The notes under the pieces: model-generated
The model's database searches: none
What the model was told of the DNA's origin: nothing
Seen by the model: the letters and a program-made list of their open reading frames with translations, nothing else
Position numbers and translations under genes: made by a program
NCBI RefSeq assembly: GCF_004745575.1
Contig: NZ_RPEM01000001.1
Span: forward strand, 504,467-568,466
Origin: Pseudotabrizicola sediminis
GTDB taxonomy: Bacteria; Pseudomonadota; Alphaproteobacteria; Rhodobacterales; Rhodobacteraceae
DNA: 64,000 bases
Direction of reading: 5' to 3'
Shown: one piece after another, positions 57,801 through 64,000 of the stretch
How positions within the stretch are numbered: the stretch's first letter is position 1
Layout of the letters: every line of letters begins with the position of its first letter

Positions 57801-60279
57801 TTCAGCTCCCTGCGCAGGAGCGGCCATACCGAGGGGGCTAGGATCCAATGATCCGCTTTTGCCAGGAATGTATGTCAGCGATCCGGCCTTTTGCGCACGA
57901 GAGGCGATCGATGAGGCGATCGTGTACGACGTCCAGCGAATCGTGCGTCCCGGCATGTTTACACGCGGCTATCATGGAGCCTGCGTTGCTCGCCGAGCTG
58001 ACATTCGCGGCGGTGTCACTCTCTTCCGAGGCAGTTGCTCTGAGGGGCCAGAGGAGTTCGATGCTTCGTGGACGCTAGACGTGGAGACGAATGAAAGCTT
58101 CCGCGAGGTTTCCGGCGACGGAAGCGATATGCCCAGCAATCGCTTCGTCAAATGTGCGGACGGCAGTCTTCTGCGGCGAAGCTGGTCAGCGTGGTTTGAC
58201 GGGGCAGAATCTGCATCAATCGAGTTGAATAGCCCTCTGATACCGCTGCCGGCTGAAGATCAGGAAAGAACAGCGGTCATTCAGGCCATGCGGCCTATTG
58301 CTGAGGCGATCTTCGGCCCGCCTGTCGAATTCACAGTGATCGACTTGCGGGTGAAGAGCGCTCTTGCCTATGCGGATGTCTACGCCCGCCGACCCGGCGG
58401 AGCGGAAATCGACTTGCGCTCGACACCTGGCTTCGCCCGAGGCGAGGTCCAACCCATGGACCCGAATCCAACTAAGATAAGCGCGCTCCTGCGGAGCGAA
58501 TCCGGCGGGAATTGGCGGATCGAGCGTCACGTTGTCAGCGCCAGCGAAGCGTTTTGGCTCGAAGATTGCGCGACCTGGGGTCCGCTTTTCCCCGAAACTT
58601 GCGGCGGCACATCCGAAGGGGCAACGTCATATTTCGCTCCGGCAGGCTTCAGCTGGCTGCAAACCCATTCACGCGCCGACCGCGCCGAGGCTGTTGCTCT
58701 CGCGACCAGCCTGCGGTCGCAGGCTCCGGGCGTCCGGGTGTTCCGCGCCGCGAATGGGTGGTACGCCGTCGTTGCCCGGGCGGTGGCGAACAACGATGCC
58801 GTCCGACTCTCGGAGATCATCCGGGAATCCGGCTTACCTGCTGAAGCCACCCTCGTCAGCGGTGAGACCTATGTCGAGGCAGTGCCTCTTGCCCCGTCCG
58901 ACGCTTCATTTCCCATCGCCGCAGCGGATGCCGACCCCGTAACTGGACCTCTCATAGGATCTTCCAACGCGGGAGCGCCTGCCCCGAACGCGACGGTTGC
59001 CGACAGTCTGCGTCTGGCCGAGGCCAGCGCGGTGCAAATTGCTGCACTTTTGCGTTCGGCAGGCGTCCACGATGAGAACGCGCGGATGGCGGACAGTGCC
59101 GCCGAGGCAGAAATTGTTACTCTTGCCGCCCACTATACAAAGAACACACCCAGTGTCGAAACGCCCGATCTTCCCGCCTTCGCAGGCGAGTACGATCCGA
59201 CATCGGGCAGCCTTCGCGTCTGCGTAAAGAACGATCTGCTCTTTTCTGCAACGTCGTTCGATGAGATGACATGGGGACCGCGTCTGGGTGTCATGAAAGT
59301 CGACCTTCCCTATATCACAGCGTTTGGTAGCCTGCCCCAGATCTGCAATCTGTCGAACCTGTCGGCCGTTTCGGCACTGGAGGCATTGCATGGAACTGGC
59401 CAGATGGAGCGATTTGATCCCGCTGGAGCACAGCAGGCCGGACTGCGACTTAAGATCGGTCCAGACGCGGCGCAGCGCCTTATCGCAGCCTCGGCGAAAG
59501 GCGCGCTTCGGGTTGGCTATACGTGTCGCATGGAGTTCCGCGAGCAGGTGGGGACCCGGCCCGCGCCCTACGACTATCGCCGGATCGGTACGTGCGTCAT
59601 GGCTGCGATGAGCCTTTCGATCGTCGACTACCTGGGCGGATCGGTCGAACGCATCCGCTTCATAAAAGGATTGAATGGAGTTATTGTGGAAGGCGGATTT
59701 GTGGCGGAGCCCCTGCAGACTGCCGATGTTGCGGCGGCGGAAGAACCGGATGCCCCTCCCCCGGCTCGCGCGCCTCGAAGCTTTGAGACTTCGGAAACTG
59801 GGGAGGACGCAGTTCGCCAGATCATTAAGGATCTCGTTGGCGGCCCGGCAGAGGTGACTTTGGGCTATCAGAATGCCTTCCCCTTTAAATCTGAGCCGTC
59901 AAAAGTTCTCGCGATCGCTGTGTTTGGCGCGCTTCCGCAGGATGAGATCACAAAGGTAGCAGGCACCGAAGCTGGCTACGGTTCGTTCATTCTGAAGTCT
60001 TGGTCTACACTCAATCGCTATTATTTCATCGAAGATCCTGAACCTGGTCTCGCATCGGCCATTGTCGGGAAGATTGAGGATATACGCATCCTTTCGGTGC
60101 GCGAGGTGGTCGGGTCGAGCTGCGAATGGTCAGTGACCTATCGCATTTGGTTAACTGAGAAAACGCCGTTCGGGGACGCGCTTTCGGCCATATCGGCGGC
60201 AGACGGTTTGACTTTCACAACGTGCCTTCGCACCACCAGAAACGGCTATGACATAGTGAGCCAGACCCATGTGGATTAA
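54877..60279 (+). CDS. Giant secreted protein with peptidoglycan-binding-like and SPOR-like regions
   Basis: An 1800-residue protein, the largest in the window. The signal peptide is residues 1-25 (SLGEAQA then QD). Residues about 26-640 are mainly helical and of no family known to me. A PG_binding_1-like repeat lies near 905-970 (LQYRLNSLGYDAGEMDGYPGPQTRDALMAF is its extent; key Gly, Asp, Gly residues kept). A SPOR-like stretch lies near 1265-1335 (GWYAVVARAVANNDA). Several Cys pairs suggest disulfides. An Ala/Pro linker near 1620-1650 precedes a C-terminal beta-rich domain. Periplasmic or envelope location is likely. It overlaps its partner by 11 bases. Confidence 0.85.
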   Translation: MKTRVKFAVLWAAMMVGASLGEAQAQDLKGAVLQDFSRDLYAQIISSVDTSAAEKALQVEIAERIIKTFGSQNVQNILATWPGWDLERLIHSATDVSGSLTSIGVNAAESMVENAIVEIAAELATKMLFASPPMSDVHVRLRSPLSAAVKAAIVEMYDLQSAGRDPSVLLGKVLDRTHEAVEIYQGTRLLAQAERRALVATALNIASAAEIGVLVGGVRGRRVIDLARESLSDSMRGAVGGDDEVAVEAIFSHALDALVAHHRGDTSGALQAYRQAVGGVRRGGNINPFSAITNPLDWGVAAMNWGKDSPYLAVEILRTTTALGELETNGADAARNAPPPILYSSLGEAQAYAAYRERFTGDDIRRIAAAARKPWRPTTENLGLAIALSAGLQPANVPDWLRASFLELLSGVGRGENAEALRNAIAAAALSSFADQVGLTMDELRLFSDARNIHQRVQHSANPKMVDVAGQSGWRLLPPEKSSFHATGYDAADIRKYVHENGCEYVFSRTATDWAFVNDGINSGTFNYASDEDLVVHTILDVLPWIVWGVGKEERSSVADRFGVIGWATGDAAAALFDKLKPGVRALPVTGANQTRLMSACPGIADYDGIASVEAPQVLADDAEAPDKDDNVNSQFVQAFSAYLGAASRSEEERGSIYTSVAATFAQIVRDHPTTRQARAIIERRVPGIDFALLDAASSAQGTDDAAKVEASVSWGPEIVVPPDHQVWKLQAGDWRGSTAETLAPYGLSGPQMAFFEAYGDSSSDVLAATFVELGVIDLVRTGGINPGASAWFRQPAYVNGLVGVMRAEAGPSNLQTAFRDGTSLAVLNRQPKVIPIDTKVAHRLLPGGGQRFVEIVPFVGPCRACEVTAVAVAFVDFDSGGAFISRRYVGISEPQASEGLNGRGRDWGAVDFITDLAGLQYRLNSLGYDAGEMDGYPGPQTRDALMAFQAEHCVAPTGQPDAATTQALALADGLSAPCAGAAIPRGLGSNDPLLPGMYVSDPAFCAREAIDEAIVYDVQRIVRPGMFTRGYHGACVARRADIRGGVTLFRGSCSEGPEEFDASWTLDVETNESFREVSGDGSDMPSNRFVKCADGSLLRRSWSAWFDGAESASIELNSPLIPLPAEDQERTAVIQAMRPIAEAIFGPPVEFTVIDLRVKSALAYADVYARRPGGAEIDLRSTPGFARGEVQPMDPNPTKISALLRSESGGNWRIERHVVSASEAFWLEDCATWGPLFPETCGGTSEGATSYFAPAGFSWLQTHSRADRAEAVALATSLRSQAPGVRVFRAANGWYAVVARAVANNDAVRLSEIIRESGLPAEATLVSGETYVEAVPLAPSDASFPIAAADADPVTGPLIGSSNAGAPAPNATVADSLRLAEASAVQIAALLRSAGVHDENARMADSAAEAEIVTLAAHYTKNTPSVETPDLPAFAGEYDPTSGSLRVCVKNDLLFSATSFDEMTWGPRLGVMKVDLPYITAFGSLPQICNLSNLSAVSALEALHGTGQMERFDPAGAQQAGLRLKIGPDAAQRLIAASAKGALRVGYTCRMEFREQVGTRPAPYDYRRIGTCVMAAMSLSIVDYLGGSVERIRFIKGLNGVIVEGGFVAEPLQTADVAAAEEPDAPPPARAPRSFETSETGEDAVRQIIKDLVGGPAEVTLGYQNAFPFKSEPSKVLAIAVFGALPQDEITKVAGTEAGYGSFILKSWSTLNRYYFIEDPEPGLASAIVGKIEDIRILSVREVVGSSCEWSVTYRIWLTEKTPFGDALSAISAADGLTFTTCLRTTRNGYDIVSQTHVD

Positions 60280-61519
60280 GCTATATCGAAGAATGTGCGT
60301 GCAAAATCTGGCTCTCGCCGCGTTCCTTACACTAGCCATATTACTGACGCCGCCTGTCGATGCGCAGGGAGCGGCGGGAGCCGAAGCATTGGCCCGAGAG
60401 GCAGCGGCACTCGATGAGGGCCCGGACACCCCGGCAGACCAGCTGAAAATCATGCGGTCGATTTTGGACCGTATCGTGGCCGAGTACCCGTCCTCCGATC
60501 TCGCCGTCGCAGTGCTTCTTGAGGACGAGGTCGCGGGGATCGACGTCGCCAATCTCAGCGCCCGATTGCGCCAAGCTGATGCAGCTGGAGTCGATCCCCT
60601 CGTAGCTTGCCTTACCAATGCTCTTACTGACAGCCCGGGACCGGCGCTTGATCTCGTGGCGATGATAGACGCTCAAGGCCGAGTGACCGGCCTGCCGTCG
60701 CTGAGGGATGGCGGCGCGCCGAATGAAGATACACGTGCAAGATACCTCGCCATGGTCGGCGGACTTGATACCTGCGCCCCGTTGCCAATGCAATTTGCTA
60801 ATGGTCCAATAAACTTTTCGATTACAGCGACCGGCTCCATCTCTGTAGATGCATTAGTCGCAGATGCGCGAGCCAACTCTGCGACCGGCGATAAGGAACA
60901 ACGCCTACCTGATGGAAACGCTGCCACTGAGGCCGCGCTGTCTCTGGACCGCAGAGCGATCAGAGATCTACAGGCTCGCTTACTCGTTCTTGGTCATAAT
61001 CCGAACGGTGTCGACGGCGCGATCGGGCCGGGCACGCGGGCCGCAATTGAAGAATGGCAAGAGGCGCAAGGCAAGATACCAACTGGCTATCTCTCGGCAG
61101 CACAACTTGAGCAACTCAGGCTTATCACCCAGCAGGCACTTGACGCTTGGCTCACGGAACCTTCCAACGCATCTGCATATGAACCACCTCCCCCGATTGC
61201 ACTGACCCCCGGACAAATGGCGGGCCCTTGGAACTTTACAACTCGATGCGGCTCCAGAAGCCGGTTGGGGCAGGTAACAATCAATGGTACGCTTTTGGTT
61301 TCCCATGCAGGCGGATCAACTTATCGTGGCCGCGCGGAAAACTCCCAAGGCCTGCGCGGCGCATTTTCCGGGCAGTTGCGCGGCCGGACCCTGCTCGGTC
61401 AGATAAACTGGGGCTTTCCAGTTGGTCGAACGCAGTTTGAAGGCCGTATCGCAGATCAGAAACTCTCGATTTCAGGAAGGGACGCCAACGGATGTGCCTT
61501 CTCAGCTTCAAAGCGGTGA
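60269..61519 (+). CDS. Secreted peptidoglycan-binding-like partner protein
   Basis: A 416-residue protein with an N-terminal signal peptide (LALAAFLTLAILLTPPVDAQG), an unassigned helical region with few cysteines (about 35-190), a PG_binding_1-like domain at about 229-282 (IRDLQARLLVLGHNPNGVDG, IGPGTRAAIEEWQ) and a C-terminal beta-rich domain (about 310-416, GPWNFTTRCGSRSRLGQVTI). The start is the ATG at 60269 within the giant gene's end; an ATG at 60293 is the alternative. Gene overlap and the shared domain type suggest one complex with the giant protein. Confidence 0.82.
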   Translation: MWIKLYRRMCVQNLALAAFLTLAILLTPPVDAQGAAGAEALAREAAALDEGPDTPADQLKIMRSILDRIVAEYPSSDLAVAVLLEDEVAGIDVANLSARLRQADAAGVDPLVACLTNALTDSPGPALDLVAMIDAQGRVTGLPSLRDGGAPNEDTRARYLAMVGGLDTCAPLPMQFANGPINFSITATGSISVDALVADARANSATGDKEQRLPDGNAATEAALSLDRRAIRDLQARLLVLGHNPNGVDGAIGPGTRAAIEEWQEAQGKIPTGYLSAAQLEQLRLITQQALDAWLTEPSNASAYEPPPPIALTPGQMAGPWNFTTRCGSRSRLGQVTINGTLLVSHAGGSTYRGRAENSQGLRGAFSGQLRGRTLLGQINWGFPVGRTQFEGRIADQKLSISGRDANGCAFSASKR

Positions 61520-61621
61520 GCATTCTCCTCAGCAAAGTCAAAGGGATGAAGACCTGTCATGAGCTTTAACACAATACAAAAAGAAATGATCTCTCTCCCA
61601 GCGAGATATAAGGATAAGCAA

Positions 61622-62182
61622 ATGCAACTGAAAAAAAATTCAGACATCGTTGGCATTCTCAATTACACAACCGCGTTATTCATTATCTTGATTGGATACA
61701 TGGTGCAAATCGGGACTGCAAACGCGGATGATTCTAGGCTCGATAGATTTACCGAGACTTTTTCCCAGAGATGTCTATTTGACGACAAAATAGAATATTC
61801 CTCTATAGATCAGATCATGAATCTTCCATTTTTTCAAAGATCAACTTCAAAGGAGATCCCCGAAGTTATCTTTTCTGATCGAAGCAGTTGGAACATCACC
61901 AAGTTTGCCAGCTCCGAAACATTTATTGTCAAGTGCCTATTCAGTGCCGATTTTTCTATTACCGAAATAAACAGAAGGTTTTCTAGTATTGCCGGAACCG
62001 TGGACACAGTTCCTCCCTTCATGGATAAACCCAGTGGTCAGAATATCGTAACACTTACGGAAGGGGATGGCACAACAGAGCCGAGGTTTTTCGCGATTGT
62101 GAGCTTGCTTTCTGCAAGCGAGGGAACTTTTTCTCGAACCTACGGTACTGTCAGCTTCCTGCCTCTTGCGCTGTTTCACTAG
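61622..62182 (+). CDS. Hypothetical secreted protein, AT-rich
   Basis: A 186-residue protein with a hydrophobic N-terminal segment (ALFIILIGYMVQIGTANA then DD) that reads as a signal peptide. Two cysteines lie in RCLFDD and VKCLFSAD, the second in a beta-rich part. The start is the ATG at 61622 with AGGA seven bases upstream; an ATG at 61559 would bury the signal peptide. Codon use is AT-rich, unlike the giant gene, so it may have a separate origin. No family recognised. Confidence 0.6.
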   Translation: MQLKKNSDIVGILNYTTALFIILIGYMVQIGTANADDSRLDRFTETFSQRCLFDDKIEYSSIDQIMNLPFFQRSTSKEIPEVIFSDRSSWNITKFASSETFIVKCLFSADFSITEINRRFSSIAGTVDTVPPFMDKPSGQNIVTLTEGDGTTEPRFFAIVSLLSASEGTFSRTYGTVSFLPLALFH

Positions 62183-62363
62183 TAAAAGAAAGTCTGAACA
62201 ACGGCTTCGGCAGCGCGGAGATGTTGGCCTGATTGCCGTGATCGCGGGATGACCAGGTTTTTTGGGCCGATCTCGCTCCTTCCGGAACGCCACACAGGCG
62301 GTTTGGCATTTGTCAGTCAGACTCGTCGTCATGCTATCAGCCTTCTTCGCATCAGGAATAAAC

Positions 62364-63153
62364 ATGACGCAAAATCGCAACGAAGATTGTATGCCTTGGG
62401 AGCGCGTTCGTCCCGACGAATGGCTTCGCGAGCCTTTTTTTTAAATCGGGCAGTCCAAATTGGATGAATGCTGTTTCCGAAATCATAGACCGCGGATGGA
62501 GAGAAAAAGGAATAGAAGCTCGAAGTCTATCACCAGCTGCGATCAAAAAATTACGGGAAATAGTTGGCCGATATGTCCAGTTCAGAGTTTTTTGGGATCA
62601 ATTTCTGTCAAATGGCGAAATCGCTGAATTACAGAAGATTGTAAAGTCAGCTCAGAGGCTTCTGAACCACCTCAGCGCACTAGACATTCAAGGAGGTGCC
62701 GAGCACGATGAAGCGCCAATGCTTTGGCTTCTTCTTGGAAGTACGACCAGTCTTGAGAAAAGCTCAAACCCAAATTTTCTTGAATGGAGAGCAACGCTTG
62801 AAAATATAGCCAATCTGACGGTTGCATCTCCGCGAGTAAAAGTTACGGACGGTAACAACTATCAAGTGCCGCAACAGATTAGGGCGCGTCTTCGATCAGA
62901 ACTGCAGCACGGACTGGACACATGGTGGAAGTCGGAAACCGGGCTTTCCATCGCAAAAGACATAACTAAGGCTGAAGCGTTTAACCTATTTCTGCAATGC
63001 ATATTTGGGCGAATGTCAATTTCAAATCCTCCTGGCGCGACGGAAACTTCCATTGCAAATGCAAGGCGAGACTACATTGACCATGTTGACATCAACAGAA
63101 AGGCGGCGAAGCTTTCGGAAAGCATTCGACGATCTGTTTCTTATACTTTGTAA
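62364..63153 (+). pseudogene. Hypothetical gene with a frameshift in a T8 run
   Basis: An ATG at 62364 with AGGA upstream opens a 26-codon frame that stops in a run of eight T (62435-62442). One T fewer would join it smoothly (EPFFKSGSPNW) to the 229-residue frame that otherwise begins at the ATG at 62464, which has no ribosome site. The joined product would be 262 residues, soluble, mostly helical, with segments such as LRSELQHGLDTWWKSETG. It is either a sequencing or real indel, or a slippage-rescued gene. Function unknown. Confidence 0.6.
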
Positions 63154-63231
63154 ATGGAAGGAGAGCAATCTTGGGTAGACGTGGGATGAGTTCGATCTCT
63201 CCACTGGTGCTTTAGTTTTATGAGGTGATAG

Positions 63232-63387
63232 ATGTTTAAATTTGCAGCAAGAGCAGTGTTGGCATTCCCTTGGAGTGTGGCAATCCCATGCGTTGCAGTG
63301 GCCCAAGATTTCGGTGTGGTGGAAATTGACAGACAAACTCTGAAAGTATTAGTAATGATTAGCACGGCGACGGCAGTTGCGTTTTGA
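63232..63387 (+). pseudogene. Truncated secreted-protein gene cut by an IS3-type end
   Basis: An ATG with GAGGTGATAG upstream encodes a clear signal peptide (FAARAVLAFPWSVAIPCVAVAQ) and a second hydrophobic stretch (LKVLVMISTATAVAF), then stops at the TGATC that begins the IS-like sequence. Only 51 residues remain, so the original gene was longer. Confidence 0.55.
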
Positions 63388-63570
63388 TCTGATCCCCGGA
63401 AACTGGACCGTTTGAAGCTGGAGTTTTCCGCTACGCTTTCCTGGCTGGGAGAGGAGAGGAATCGGATGAAAGCGAGCAATTTCACGGACGCGCAGAAGGC
63501 GTTCATCATCAAGCAGGGCGAAGACGGAACGCCAGTTGCGGAGATCTGCCGTAAGGCGGGCATCAGCCAG
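63386..63570 (+). mobile_element. IS3-family left-end fragment with start of transposase OrfA
   Basis: GATCCCCGGAAACTGGACC at the left looks like an IS3-type terminal repeat. An ATG at 63466 begins the helix-turn-helix of OrfA (FTDAQKAFIIKQGEDGTPV, then AEICRKAGIS). The match ends abruptly at about 63570, so most of the element, including OrfB and the right end, is missing. Confidence 0.75.
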
Positions 63571-63960
63571 CATGGGCGCGTCGCCTGTTCCCAGCCGCGA
63601 TCGCGGGAGAAGCGGAAGACCACGGCTGGGGGTGCGGTGCTGCCGAAGGTCCAACTCCTCTAGCGGCAAGACGATTGAATAGCCGTTGTGGAATTTGGAC
63701 GAACTGCATCCGACAGCAATGTTGACGCCCGAGCCATCGGTCGAAAAGTGTACAACAGCATAGAAGCCGTCTGTAGGTCGGGGAGACATCTCCTTTGAGC
63801 AAAAGCGTGTCCAAGCTAACTCTGTCTTGCGCCCAATGCCGTCTGAACCTTCAACAAAGAAGTCATGCCCGAATTGCCCAAGCGCCCGCGCCAGAGGTTC
63901 TTGGAGAGCACGCACTTCCTCAGGCAGCTTTCGGCGGATAAGCTGGCCACGCTCCTGCAT
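63571..63960 (-). pseudogene. MrcB-like (DUF3578) N-terminal domain, truncated
   Basis: On the minus strand, from an ATG at 63960, about 130 residues with segments LAWTRFCSKEMSPRPTDGFY, AVVHFSTDGSGVNIAVGC and YSIVLPLEELD resemble the N-terminal DNA-recognition domain of McrB/MrcB-type restriction proteins (DUF3578). The frame then runs into the IS3-type fragment, so the C-terminal part is lost. The upstream frame is open to near the window edge. The family call is by motif impression only. Confidence 0.5.
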
Positions 63961-64000
63961 CTGAGCTACCCCCCGAAGATCGGACAGTGACGGAAGCTAC

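Larger units (their letters stand above)
51672..64000. mobile_element. Genomic island integrated at dusA (right end outside window)
   Basis: The left boundary is at the dusA start. The island contains an integrase, unrecognised membrane and secreted proteins, an IS3-type fragment, broken genes and an MrcB-like restriction remnant. Base composition and codon use differ from the left part of the window: AT-rich around 53.3-54.7 kb and 61.5-63.4 kb, moderate in the giant gene. No second dusA 5' copy was seen, so attR should lie beyond 64000. Confidence 0.75.

Overview
The window is GC-rich, tightly packed alphaproteobacterial chromosome. Gene order and protein types point to the Rhodobacterales (Rhodobacter/Paracoccus relatives): a cysG-DUF2849-cysI-cysH-DUF934 sulfite cluster, a four-subunit sarcosine oxidase operon, coxD/coxE/XdhC-type molybdenum-enzyme maturation genes, Usg, TrmFO, DUF6614 and DUF1289 proteins, and many ATGA/GTGA/TTGA stop-start overlaps. 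The species cannot be named from sequence reading alone.

Layout. 1-4.7 kb: assimilatory sulfate/sulfite reduction followed by ferredoxin-NADP reductase. 4.8-6.2 kb: an Ala/Glu-rich anchored protein divergent from infC, whose start appears to be ATA. 6.2-12.9 kb (minus strand): MoxR ATPase, VWA protein, a long Ala-rich OmpA-like protein, XdhC and a molybdopterin-binding protein. 13-18.9 kb: a glycosyltransferase locus with a three-domain fusion and a stand-alone relative of its hydrolase domain that has lost the presumed catalytic Ser and His. 18.9-23.4 kb: LprI-like protein, lipoprotein, moaA and a cyanide-insensitive-type cytochrome bd oxidase. 23.5-33.3 kb: argE, an FAD oxidoreductase and an M20 amidohydrolase, divergent from a dppDFABC peptide transporter. 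33.4-40.6 kb: a SqrR/BigR-like regulator, SDR, Usg, gyrA, trmFO and gluQ. 40.7-46.4 kb: sarcosine oxidase soxBDAG with an extra membrane protein and a terminator between soxB and soxD. 46.6-51.7 kb: ccmI, ruvX, DUF1289, an Fe/2OG-type dioxygenase, a TauE/SafE exporter, an MFS remnant and dusA.

From the 5' end of dusA to the window edge lies an integrated genomic island. A DUF4102-type tyrosine recombinase sits next to the dusA start, the known insertion context of dusA-associated integrases. Composition becomes more AT-rich and patchy, and the proteins are mostly unrecognisable. The cargo is a pair of small membrane proteins, a secreted 1800-residue protein with a peptidoglycan-binding-like domain and a SPOR-like stretch, an overlapping 416-residue secreted partner with its own peptidoglycan-binding-like domain, a further secreted small protein, a gene broken at a run of eight T, and debris around an IS3-type fragment that truncates a secreted protein on one side and an MrcB-like restriction protein on the other. 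The right end of the island is not in the window.

How the genes work together: the cys cluster makes sulfide and siroheme (CysG) for sulfite reductase. The sox operon demethylates sarcosine. The dpp transporter with the divergent argE/M20/FAD genes suggests uptake and breakdown of acylated amino acids or peptides. The giant protein and its partner look like one envelope-located, transferable system of unknown role, and are the best candidate here for something undescribed.
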